Source: Euglena gracilis (lineage: Eukaryota > Euglenida > Euglenophyceae > Euglenales). From it: 64,000 bases of DNA. Positions 10,801 to 20,949 of the stretch are shown in pieces. Under the pieces are notes generated by a model that worked only from the letters and a program-made list of their open reading frames with translations, was not told the DNA's origin and ran no database searches. Location: positions 17,678,595 through 17,742,594 of the forward strand of contig CP154957.1 of the NCBI GenBank assembly GCA_039621445.1. Reading direction: 5' to 3'. The position numbers were made by a program, and so were the translations under genes. Each line of letters opens with the position of its first letter. Position 1 is the stretch's first letter.

Positions 10801-13431
10801 TACTCACTCGGCCAGATTCCTCCCCCAGGGGGAGAGGGTCCGACAGATCCCCCCCCCCTGGTGGTAAAAACTCAGTAATACCTGGGGGTGTAAATAATGC
10901 ACGTTATAAAATCCAGGGAAAGGAGGGGGGTCACCCTAACCCAGCCCCAACCCTAATCCTAACTCTAACCCTGACCTGTGGACTGAGATATTTCCAGCCA
11001 GCCGAAATTTTCCAGTCTCTGAGCTGGACGCAATTATTTAACAGTGGTCCAACCTGAACCTGAACCGCCAGGGGAGTCAAATAGCAGGGCGGTCCTTAAT
11101 AGAAAAAAAAATTTCCAATCCCAGCACCCCAGCAATCAACGAAAAATACACAGGAAAAAAATGTCAAAACATATTTTGGCAAAACAATGGGTTGAATTAA
11201 GATGTCAAAAATGCGTTTTTTGACTTTTCTTTTTGAAAGTTTGACGCCGTTCGATCCGGATCGGCCATTGGCTGTCCCTTAGGCTTGAAGGCTGTCCTTA
11301 AGAGAAAGAAACACTTCTCGTCGCTTACGGACCGCCGTGCCACGTGGGATCCTATGCTCCTCGGCTGCCGCTCCACGGATTCACTTAACAGATGTGTGAC
11401 CCCCCCCCTCAGTGGGGTGGGAAGGTTTTGAGAGTTGGTGGGTGCGTAGGTAGGTTGGGGCTTCAAGACCCCCCGAGGGACAGGGCATGGTTGAGCCCGG
11501 TCCAGCCGAAGCTCAGGCCGGGCTAATTCTTCAAGGGTTTTCGGCCGATTTTGGGAGGGTTTTTGGTGGGTGGGTGGGTTGGGTGTGGGGTCAACCCAAC
11601 CTCGACGTGGCTGGGTTGACCTCCCGGGTGGTAAACCGAACCACAGGGGAGGTGGTTCGTGGGTGGGTCGGATTTTGGAAAAAGTGGGTGGGTTTGGGCC
11701 TGGGAAAAAGTACCCCTGGACCACCACCCAGGGATCAGGCTGTTTTGGGGAGGGGGGGGATCCGGAGTGCCTATGAGTGCCTGCCCTCGGATTTCGGCCT
11801 GTGCCCAGGCACATTCCTTTGAAAATAAGCCATTTTTGTCTGTGCTGGGGCACTTTTGGCCGTGTGCCCTACCACCCACCGGGGGGGGGGGGGTCGGATT
11901 TGGAGTGCCTTGGGGTGCCTGCCCAGGCAGGCACCCCCCCCCAGGGTGGGGTCGGCACCCGACTAAAGTACGGCCTGCCAGGGATCATGGGTACTCCCCC
12001 CCAACCCACCCCCCCACCTGGTCTCAAAACAATCCCTGGCTGACACTGACACCTGGTCGATTTCCTCGATCACTGTCCTCCAGAACAAAAAGATACAAAT
12101 AAACTGGAGGCAAATTCTTCCGGACTAAGTTCATAGAACTGGTAGAGTCCATCATGCAAAGTAGGGATAATTCTTTTTATTGAAAAAAATAACAAATAAA
12201 TATGAAAAGGGAGAATTGAAGGGCAGAAAGAAGAGAGAAGGGACAGTGGGGAGGAGTGAGGAGGAGGATAAGCTGGGGAGGGAAAGCTGCCGCACCTGGC
12301 TCGCCAGCAGCTCTAGGATGCGCCGCACCTCGGAGGGGTAGTCCACGTCCGGGAACTCGTCTGCAACCACCAGCACGCCCACGCAGGAGGTCGAGTCGGG
12401 GAGGACGATGGGGGCCCCCGCCCAAAAGGCACCTGGTGTGTCGTCGTCGTCGTCCACGATTGGCTGTCGCCGCCACAGCGCCGGGGAGCTTCTTGTTTCC
12501 CCAACAAAAAAAAAGGAGGTTTGGGGACTGACGTTTGGCGGTCCCCACTCCAGAATCTGTCAAAAGTGCTGGTTTTTTAGCTATGGGGGATTCCGACGTA
12601 CGGTATGCGACACACCACACACACCGCGCCGCACACTGGGGGGGGGGGGCGGCACACCATGTGACACAGCGTGCACACCGTGAGTCTTTTGATGAAATTT
12701 TATCCATTTAATTAAAATTTTAAATTCTATTTGTGTAACACTTTTGTAACATTTTTGGGGGTTCGCACTGATTTTTTCCTTATTTTTAAACAATAGGCAT
12801 TGAAAAAAGCACAGTGTGCACTTCTACCAAAAAAAAAAAACAGCACACGACCGTGGGAGGGGGGAGAAATGCCCCACACACCACCCGCCGGCAGAATTTG
12901 TCCACTTCGAGTGGGACCGGGTCCGCCAGGTCCGACATGTTCCACTGCGCCTTGCACGTCAGGCGCTCGTCGTCCATCGGCGGGCAGACCACCGTGGGGG
13001 GTGTCCAAGGCAAGAACCGCCCCACTTCCAGCTGCCACGCAGGCAACCTCACGCCCCTCGGGGCAGAAACACGGCCGACGAAGACGCTCCAAAAGGTAAT
13101 TCCGGTGTTTTGATGTTTGGTGTTTGCTGCGGCTGTGCAAGCGGACCCTTGTCCCCCTGGCACCTTGGCAAGGCCCAACAGCTCCGGGGACCCAACAGCA
13201 TGCCTACCCCCCCCCCGACTCATTGGCCTACGTCCTGCTGGCCACGACCATGGTTGGCCATGGGGGGGTTGACTTCAACAGCCCCAAGAGTCCCATGAGG
13301 TGGAGGGGGGGGGGGGGTTAATCAGGGGGGGGGATGGCGGCGGGCTGGGCAGGAGGATGGCGGCGGCGGAGGTGCGGCAGCAGCGGGCGGCCAGCTCCAC
13401 GGTGGCGGCGTAGAACGCGTCAGGCTCGGGG
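4939..13431 (-). CDS. Hybrid histidine kinase copy A (split gene, 3' part not found)
   Basis: This is a multi-exon gene read on the minus strand. The exons seen, 5' to 3', are about 13350-13431 and 12885-13085 (sensor/GAF start), 12296-12463 (GAF end), 9616-9712 (H box HELRTPLNGILG), 5939-6029 (HNLQTVNQIL helix), 5409-5528 (DFAKLDAG to MAMLPVDRK) and 4939-4983 (VELGYEMAE). Family knowledge: such proteins autophosphorylate the H-box histidine and pass phosphate to a receiver Asp. Each exon matches one in copy B (44.77-54.54 kb), which fixes strand and order. The ATPase and receiver exons expected next are not recognised in 1-4938, whereas in copy B the ATPase exon lies only about 360 bp further on. 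The gene therefore either continues past the window edge through a long intron or is truncated. Exact splice sites are inferred by eye. Confidence 0.75.
5409..5528 (-). CDS. Copy A exon: kinase linker DFAKLDAG
   Basis: The minus frame encodes VLDFAKLDAGQVELERLPF, then DLRECVEEAMAMLPVDRK. This is the conserved stretch between HisKA and the ATPase lobe (compare DFAKLDAGRVELERLTF in copy B). Copy A is continuous across RECVEEAMAM, where copy B has an intron. Copy A is interrupted after VDRK, where copy B is continuous. The 10-base string GACCGGAAGC (reverse complement at 5409-5418) recurs at the next exon's edge. Confidence 0.75.
5939..6029 (-). CDS. Copy A exon: HisKA second helix
   Basis: After a GGGGCAG acceptor the minus frame encodes QLGGTEADAAETLRL and then ASAEHNLQTVNQIL, the second helix of the dimerisation domain. 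Copy B encodes GETAATLGHISKSAEHNLQ in one exon and TVNQIL at the start of the next, so the intron sits at a different place in the two genes. The donor here looks like CTGG/GCCAGG (a GC donor), phase 1. Confidence 0.7.
6310..7790 (+). repeat. (ACTAC)n / (ACTAT)n pentanucleotide microsatellite
   Basis: ACTAC units fill 6420-6563, ACTAT units 6584-7619 with rare single-base variants, then CTGCA/CTGTA units at about 7628-7750. The array lies in the intron of histidine kinase copy A between the exons at 9616 and 6029. Long open frames over it (Tyr-Thr-Ile-Leu-Tyr) are artefacts. Confidence 0.97.
7795..7860 (+). repeat. (TA)n / TATG simple repeat
   Basis: TATGTATG and a run of TA dinucleotides directly follow the pentanucleotide array. 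Confidence 0.9.
9228..9482. repeat. C(n)G(n) palindromes with AAAACCAGTCAGTCAC
   Basis: Three C(n)G(n) runs of about 20 bp (9250-9270, 9391-9408, 9460-9480) alternate with copies of AAAAACCAGTCAGTCAC. The string recurs at 8664 and at 58011. A GGCGCCTTCGGCGCC hairpin sits at 9338-9352. Confidence 0.85.
9616..9712 (-). CDS. Copy A exon: HisKA H-box helix
   Basis: The minus frame encodes WQRMNLFIAKVTHELRTPL followed by NGILG, an unmistakable HisKA phospho-acceptor helix; the His of HELRTPL is the autophosphorylation site. Copy B carries the same peptide with Ser in place of Thr before HELRTPL. The donor is taken at GTGGC (9614-9615), aligned to GTTGGC in copy B. The acceptor lies within the shared GGGGAGTGGCAG. 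Confidence 0.85.
10931..10976 (+). repeat. Degenerate telomere-like CCCTAA repeat
   Basis: CACCCTAACC...CAACCCTAATCCTAACTCTAACCCTGACC holds five CCTAA-type units. It could be an interstitial telomeric remnant or chance; it is short. Confidence 0.45.
12296..12463 (-). CDS. Copy A exon: GAF C-terminal segment
   Basis: The exon runs from a CGACAG acceptor to a CAG/GTGCGG donor on the minus strand. It encodes an Asp-rich start (VDDDDDTPGAFW), then SCVGVLVVADEF and RRILELLASQ. The hydrophobic VGVLVV strand followed by a LELLASQ helix is the usual end of a GAF domain leading into a kinase linker. Copy B has SCVGVLVVMDAL ... LELLAAQ with the same donor phase. The two copies differ by one nucleotide in length near 12420, so frame upstream of that point is less certain. 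Confidence 0.7.
12885..13085 (-). CDS. Copy A exon: GAF middle segment
   Basis: The minus frame contains CPPMDDERLTCKAQW, then a stretch ending in EVDKFCRR just before a GTGGTG donor at 12883-12884. Copy B has the matching GPIDDGQMLCKAQW ... EVDKCCRR with its donor at the same residue (exon 53887-54030). Conservation of both peptide and splice position between the copies is the main evidence. The 5' boundary is uncertain. Confidence 0.6.
13350..13431 (-). CDS. Copy A exon: GAF N-terminal helix
   Basis: The minus-strand frame reads ATVELAARCCRTSAAAILL, which aligns with LVQLAAVCCRVSGAAIML in the copy B exon at 54462-54540. This is the amphipathic helix and first strand typical of a GAF fold. 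The donor aligned to the GT of copy B reads CC here, so the real 3' edge is unclear; a different donor or a lesion is possible. The upstream edge is not fixed. Confidence 0.5.
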
Positions 13432-15224
13432 GGGCAGGGTCGTGCTGGAAGGCCTGGCGGTGGGGGGGGGGTCCCCCCCCCCGCGCCTGGAGGTGGGGGA
13501 GGGTTGGACGACTCCCCGCCCCACACACCACCCATGGAGTTTCCGGGTTTCGGGGCCTCCTGCCCGGCCCTGCTTGAGGGGGCTGTGTGCCCGGCTGAAG
13601 TGCGGCCCCAAGCCAGCCCTCGACAGCGAGGGGAGGCGCATCGCAGCGGTGGGGGGTGTCCCCTGCAGCAAGAGTGGCGGCGACGGGCAAGGCCGATGAC
13701 GGGAAAGGGGGTGGACACTGGGGGTGGGCTGGCTTCTGGTTTGCCCCCGCTTCTCCGAAAGCAATTGGAGTCCGGGAGTGTGGCGTGGAGCAGAGTCCAA
13801 GTGCGTGCGTGCGTCGTTTTTATCGCGAAGGAATTGTCTCCAAACGGTTGCAACAATTAATCACCTAACTCGACACTCTACACTTTGATCGTCTTGAGGC
13901 GAAGCGTGTGCGGTGTATCACTCACCAAACGCTTTCCTCAAAAAATGTAGCACGATAAAAGGACGGCACGGGGCACAGGGGAGTTTAATGGGTCTGTTTT
14001 GAAAAGGGCGATGCAATGAGACCATAATGAAAGCACCACGAATCTCCCTCTCGGACTACATCCCTCGAATTCAAACGCAATGACTCTTCCTGCAAATCCT
14101 CAGTCAAGGCCAGGATCCAATGTCAAACAAAGCTGCCAACTTTGAGGGACGAAATGCATTTGAAGAAAGGGTAGAAGAGACGTTGCAAAGAGCCGAAGCG
14201 GGAATCGCTTTTGTACCCCCCTCCCTTCACTCAGGGAAGCGGATAAAAATGGCTCAAAAAGCTTGTCTTCAGTCCAGTTTTCAAGCCACCAAAGACGCCC
14301 AAAAGACTTTTCAGGGTGGTTTCTGCCCATTCTCGGAGAGAGATAAGAGAGAGAGAGATAAGGGAGAGTCGATTCAACACACACAGAATACAGAATTATA
14401 ACACAATCCACACCCAAATTCATTTCCGAGACCCCCCTGTTTATTGGACAGTTTAATTATGAATTGAAAACCATGGTATCTCAATTATCAAGATCACACG
14501 CATGATGGTGGATGGTGCATGAGGGGGAAAATTAAGAACAGAACAGGCTGTAAATTAGTGGTACTAAATGTTCGAAAGGACTGATTTGAATACAAATTGG
14601 TTGGTGTGACGTGTTATGGATGGGTGGATTGTGCAAATTCAGGAGGAGGTCGGTAGGGGGGGGGGGGGAGGAACAACAAGATGGTGGTGTATGGGTTAAG
14701 GCTATATGCCTTGTTCACCCCCCTTGGCCGCAGCACACTTCTTGATCCCCTGCCCCCACAGCCCCTGCAGCACCAGGAAAAAAGAATGAGAGGAAGGAGG
14801 GCTTCAGCAGAGCAAAACGTCAGAGCGGGTTGGTCGTGGTACGATTTTGGTGTCAGGGGCCACACTCAGAACGACGGGCCGGACCTTCCGCGGCGGAAGG
14901 CTGAGGTTGTAAACACGGCAGGGCCACAGCATGCACGGGGCTGCCGGGGCGGCAGCAAACCAACCAACACCCCCCCCCCCCCGGGCCGGCAACCCCGTGG
15001 CCTGGCCAACCGTCAGGGCGCCCTGACTGGAGAGCCAGCTGGCAGGACAGGCATGGGAGGGGAGGGTAGGGCCGGCCGCCTGCACCGCCGGGGCGGGACC
15101 CGTTGACCTGCGGCGGAGGTCTGCGCTTGAACTTCCAGGGGAAAAAGCCAAGCACACCATAAAAGTCAGGCGTGCCAGTGAATTTTGGCGGTGGCTGAGA
15201 AAAATCAGTCGAATGGGGAGTGCC

Positions 15225-18200
15225 AATTGGCGTTTATCATCCATTTTTTTGTGTGGATGAATCCCTAAGAAAGCTATTTCTGGAGGAAGCGTAGTGGCTG
15301 ACACCTGGCCAGAAATGACCCAAAATGACCCAAAGTGGCCCAAAATGAAGATGGCTGATAAAGCATTCGCTCCAGGTGTCACCACAAATTGCACATTTTT
15401 TCCCGCTTATTTTTCACTTGTTTTCCCGCTCATTTAGCACTTATTCCCACTTATTTTTGACACTTATTTTGAGGGTTATCCCACACCCCCTGGGGTGAGA
15501 CCGGACCCCCTTCTAACAAACTCCTGACAAACCTCTGCTCCCAAGATAAGCGCACTTTCGCAATAAGCAACCCCCAATTATAAACAACCTTTTGGCCAAC
15601 CACAGAATTTAAGCAAGCAACCCCCATACTACATGCTATGACGGTAAACTTGGCCTTATTTTGGGTTCATCTAGGTCAATTTCCCTAAAGTCTAACCCCA
15701 CAAACGAAACCTAACCCCAACCCTATTTGTTGTATATCTTGCACTGGAGAAGGCCACATGCTGCCCTTCTACAAACGCGTGCGCTGTTGTTGCCGATCTC
15801 CTTTTTTGCGCATGCCCTTCGGTGTTCAACTGTTTGGAGGCCCAAAACAACGACCTCCCTCGTGCAAGGCAGGCGTTGTGGGTGCCAACTGCCAAGCCCT
15901 CTTGTCCTGTGAGTCAGCCCCCAACAGAAGTTTTTTAAAGACCAGGGTCCCCCACCCACCCCAGGGGCACCCGACTGCCCCGGGAGGACCCAGATTTTTT
16001 GGGGTCAATTTTGGGTTAAATTTTTTTTTCGCTTTCTGCCAAAAAACCCCTGGGCCGATCAAGCAAAAATCCAAAAAAAAAAAAGACACCCCAAAGACAC
16101 CCCCCCCCTGACAGCACAAAGCGCCGAAGCGGTGAGACTTTTCCCTGAAAAATCACCAAAAATTTTGGGATTTTTGAGTTCCAAAAAAAATATAATTAAT
16201 GCTAAATTGAACCAATTTACACAGAGCGCAAAGCGCCAAAGGGAAAAAATTAGCGTTTAAATAAACCTGAAAAATGATGTTTTTTTCGGGCCAGGGTCGG
16301 TCAAGAAAAAATACAAAATAAGCCCACCCTGCTGGGGGTTTCCAGCAACAGACCCAAAAAGAAGGACCTGGGTCTTATTTTTGGGGGGTTTAATGTTTGG
16401 AAGGTCCCAAAATCATAATTCCTTGTGTGCCACAGTTGTAGGGAACAAAAAAGCTTTTCCACGTACTGGGTAGACAAAAATTGCTGTAATTTTTTACGGT
16501 AAAATATATATGCTGATTTTTTGGTTTTGAGACATAAATTGTGGTGAAATTCGGCATTTAAGCACTCCTTAATACTTTGCCATATTTTATCCATGCTTCT
16601 TATTGAGGAACAAAATCTGGCTATTTTGCCTCAAAAATACCATGTGTGTCAAGGGTCAATATTTGCCAGTATTTGTGCAATTTTTGTCATTTTCGGGCAC
16701 CATAGACCATTTCCTAGCCATTTTTTATCATTGTCAATTGTGGGCTGAAGCTTCACGGAAGAGGGTGTGGGAAGTCGACACCAGTCGAAAATTACAACAA
16801 AAATAATTATGGAGAAAATTGGGTACTTAACCAAAATGTTTGTCTGCCATAATTTTTGCCCACCCTGTGCATGGAAGGATGCTCATGAGCACTCATGAAA
16901 CCCCTTGAGTAACACTCAAGAATGCTCAACCTTAGCCCTCAAATTCCTCTGGGAAGCCACCGTCTCAATTTTTTTTAATTTTCTTCGGCAACAAAGGCGG
17001 TGCAAGGATACACTGGACACTGGGGATCGATCTTCATGAGTAATGCGGGGCAGCAGGGAACAAGAGGAGGGACGGGGATGCGATCCAGCCAAAGCCCACC
17101 CGTCGCAGGAAACAGAAATTTCCGGACCATTCCGCGCACACGGCAACGACACAACGGTATCCGAGCCGTCGGACTGACTGTGAACGCTCTGCTGGATATT
17201 TTTTTGGGGTGCCTTCAAAAACCAGCTGAATGGGCGACAAAATGTGAACACCTTCCGAGGGATGATATGCATCTAAACAGCTGTATTTTCTTTCTGCTGT
17301 TTTTTTTTCTTTGCTCTGCATGATGGTGATGCTGAAATTTGGAAAGCGCTTTGGAACTGCAGACTGGATTTCTGTTTTCATTTGGGGAATAGAATTGGGG
17401 GCAGAAACCCGTTTGGGATATAAACGCAAACGTTGCTTATTTCTGGTTGTCATGAGACGAAGGACACTTTCATACACGCACCTGGCATCCTGGCGATTGG
17501 CCAGGTCCACGAGTGAAGGTAAAGCTGGGGGCCAACCTCAAGGGGCCAAGTAAGCACGTTAAGTATTCCAGTGGGACAAATAAACCAAAAAGCCTAAAAA
17601 ATGCCAAGATTTCATTGTAAGGCCCAAGGCCTTGAGACCAGGGGGGTCAATCGCTGAAAGGGGAGTAGTTCGGCAAACTGACATTGGATGGGAAACCGTT
17701 CAGCGGACGTCAGAGGCGGGTGGGCTGGAACCGGTCATATATAATGCACCTCGGTGGACCTCGCTGCCCATATGGGATTCAAGGGGCTGTACCGGGTGCT
17801 GCAGGGCGGAGTCCCACCCAGATCCGGTGGTCTGTCAGGAGGGTGGGGCATTAAAGGCATTGGCTGCAGCGGCATTGCTGGGCGAGTGTCTTCGGGTTAG
17901 GATGAATGAAAAAATCGAGAACAATTGAAAACGTCAAAAAAAAAGCCCCTGGCACGAGGAATTATGCAAAAAATCGGGAATTTCAGTGATACAATTCATT
18001 TTGCTGTCCAAGAAGTGTTGTTGGCACAAAGGGTGTGACAACAACACAAACGTTCCAACTTAACAGTATGGCATTTGTACTTCCAAAATCGACTCGTGGG
18101 GTTTTATTATGTTTGGAAGTTGCTTGTATTTAGAATTCGCTGATATATTCTGTTTTTGTGCCCGTTTGATGAAAATTCCGTCATAGCATGTAATATGGGG

Positions 18201-18590
18201 GTTGCTTCTGTGGTCGGCCAAAAGGTTGTGTATAATTGGGGGACGCTTATTGCAAAAATGCGCTTATCTTGGGAGCAGAGGTTTGTCAGGAGTTTGTTAG
18301 AAGGGGGTCCGGTCTCACCCCAGGGAGTGTGGGATAACCCTCAAAATAAGTGTCAAACATGAGTGGGAATAAGCGCCAAATGAGCGGAAAAACAAGCAAA
18401 AAAAAATAAGCGGGAAAAACTATGCAATTTGTGGTGACACCTGGAGCGAATGCTTTATCAGCCATCTTCATTTTGGGCCACTTTGGGTCATTTTGGGTCA
18501 TTTCTGGCCAGTTGTCAGCCACTACGCTTCCTCCAGAAATAGCTTTCTTAGGGACTGATTCACAAGAAAAATGGATGATAAACGCCAATT
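15225..18590. repeat. Large inverted repeat, arms about 415 bp
   Basis: The left arm 15225-15643 and right arm 18178-18590 are reverse complements with small differences. Shared landmarks include CCAGGTGTCACCACAAATTG, CTCCAGAAATAGCTTTCTTA and AGAAGGGGGTCCGGTCTCAC. The 2.5-kb interior (15644-18177) has no recognisable transposase. It could be a non-autonomous DNA transposon with long terminal inverted repeats or an inverted duplication of one repeat. No target-site duplication was seen at the outer ends. Confidence 0.9.
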
Positions 18591-19627
18591 CATTACAAAT
18601 ATATGTCACATTCTCTAAAATGTGGCATAAATGAATAAAATTAATTAATTAAAAGGAATTAATACGTACGGGAAGCCTGTGGCACGAAAAGACCCAAAAT
18701 GACCCAAAGCGGCAAAAAAAATGGTCCAAAAAAGGAAAAGCCCTAAATAATATAAAATAACCATAAAGAATATTGTGGTCAAAATATGCGATAATGTGCA
18801 AATATGCGGCGGAACTCCTGCAAAACCTCGAAATAAGCACTGAATAAGCGTGAAATATGCAAAGTGAGCTCTTTTCGTCAAAAAAAAAGCAAAATAAGGC
18901 TAATCACGCAAAATAGGCGCAAAACAAGCGACCCACCCCCTGCACCACCCCCCCCACCCCCTGCAGCGGCCCGGGGCTTGGGGGGACACCTTTGGGGGTC
19001 AATTTTGGGGTCCAAGATTGCAAAAGCACCGAAAATGGAACAAAACCGCACCTCCAGCGGGTTACCCACTCCGCCCAACTCCCCACTCCCCCACCGGGGG
19101 GAGGGGGGGCTCGGCCGGGACCCACTTAAAAAATACCCGATTGGGGGAGAGGGGTATATCACTGCTGTGACGCAGAGGGTGTGTCAACAACACAAAATGT
19201 CTCGTACAAAAGCGGGGGGGGGGGAGTTCCAACAGCAACGCCGCCGCCTTGGTCACGTTGACCAGCTGTGCCTCTGCCAGCCACCATTTACCACAACAGA
19301 ACGCACTCTCGTACAACGCGCAGTACAGTACAGTCGAGCCCCCCGCGGCCCCGAAAGGAAGGATGAATTGGGGGGCGGCTGGGCAGCAGCAGCGGAGGAC
19401 AACAACCAGCGGCGAAACTGGGGTAGCGTCAAACAGGGCTGAGGGCTGCAGAGGGAGATGTGCGTGCACCGCGTGTTTCGCACCGTGTGCAGCACCGCGT
19501 GCAAAATTCGGAAATGATTCTCCTCACGCAGTGCACGCGGTGCGGAAGCACCCCGCGGTGCCAAGTCTGGGGCACCAGGAAGCACCTTCCACACTCCACC
19601 TGGCGGGAGACTGTGCGGCATGGCAGG

Positions 19628-19860
19628 TGCCGAGGAATAATATGACTTTGATACGATTCCACAAGTCAGAAACAGATTTAAGTGGTTCCCCCATCACCAG
19701 CCATGTTTTGTCGAAAAAAAATTGCCCAGCTTTAGTGGGCGGCATGATGCTGAGGAATAGTATGCCTTTGATACGATTCCACGTTAGAAGCAAATTTAAG
19801 TGGTTCCGACTTCAACAGCCATTTTTTTTTGTCACAAAAAAATGCGCAGCTTTTTCTTCT
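19628..19860 (+). repeat. About 117-bp imperfect tandem duplication
   Basis: Both units contain TTTGATACGATTCCAC, then AAATTTAAGTGGTTCC-like sequence and an AAAAAA-TGC-CAGCTTT end. The second copy begins near 19745. Confidence 0.85.
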
Positions 19861-20449
19861 GTCATTTTTTCATCTGTGTAATGCCGGGGATGTGGTTTTC
19901 ACTGTGTAAGAATGAAACTGGGACACTATCGTCAGATGCCAGGTCACAGATAGGAATGACAGCTTCTGCGCCCTTTGCAAAAAAGCTTTGCAGGGGCCCA
20001 ACCAAGCAAAATCAAACTTCCACTATTTTTGTCCTGGTCCACCAACTAAGCTTTTGCCACCACCTCCCCCCCCCCCAATCATACAACAGGGGCAACTTGC
20101 AGTTGACCGATGCTTGCAGCCAAGGAGTGCTCCACTATTTGCTCTTGTTGCGGACATCCCAACCTTTTTGCACAAACCAGGGCCTCCGAGAGAGAACATG
20201 TCAAATACGCCCCTGAATAGAAAATAAACCGCTCCCCGTTCAGATAAATTGCCTCTTTTGAGGTCGATCGCAACCTTCGACTGCTCCCATCTCCATTGAA
20301 AGGTTGCAGGCCGACGAGCAGAAAAACGTGCAACTTTTCGATTGACCGCAAAACAGAAAGCATGTGTGGACGTTGGAGGGCGGGGTTGCTCTTCTATTTA
20401 GACCCCTGCTCTGAGAGTGTTTGCTGCCTCCGCTCTGGCCAAAGAAAGG

Positions 20450-20600
20450 GTCAGGGAGGAGGTTAAAGCGCAATGCAGCAGTACAGTACAGGGGGACTAG
20501 GGAGGAGGTTAAAGCGCAATGCAGCAGTTCAGTACAGGGGGAGGTTAAAGCGCAATGCAGCAGCGCAGTGCAGTACAGTACAGGGGGACTAGGGAGGACT
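20450..20600 (+). repeat. GGAGGTTAAAGCGCAATGCAGCAG tandem repeat
   Basis: Three units share GAGGTTAAAGCGCAATGCAG followed by a variable CAGTACAGGGGG tail, with spacings of about 53 and 38 bp. The TACAGTACAG part also occurs near 19326. Confidence 0.85.
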
Positions 20601-20696
20601 CTACGCCGGAGGGCTCTGTTCGACATCGGCTGCACCAGCCACGCGGGTCCCACGACCCACCACCCTTCCCGGACCTCCTGGGGTGCAAAAACTTAC

Positions 20697-20857
20697 CTTT
20701 CAAATTTGTTTGAAACCATTTTACGAACCGCCCCGCCACCCACATGCCTTCCTGCGCAGCCCTACCCCCTGCACCCAGCTGAAGCATTGACAGACTCAGC
20801 CATCCCAAAAGCTGGACCGTCAAAGATTGGTACAGGGCGGGGTACACAATACAGACC
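20697..20857 (-). CDS. Candidate internal exon, unknown protein
   Basis: The minus frame VYPALYQSLTVQLLGWLSL, then GAGGRAAQEGMWVAGRFVK and WFQTNLK, ends at a consensus GTAAGT donor. A TTATTGAG acceptor lies upstream. It has a hydrophobic stretch and could be a 5' exon of histidine kinase copy A (same strand), but nothing ties it to that gene. Confidence 0.3.
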
Positions 20858-20949
20858 CTCAATAACAGCGACACAAAAAAAGTGTTTTGCATTTTGTGTT
20901 TATATGCAAAAAAAAGCACACAACCACAAAAAAACATAAATTGCATGTT

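Noticed and set aside
19249-19881. Plus-strand open frame of 210 codons
   Set aside because: It crosses a tandem duplication, has no motif and no supporting splice pattern.
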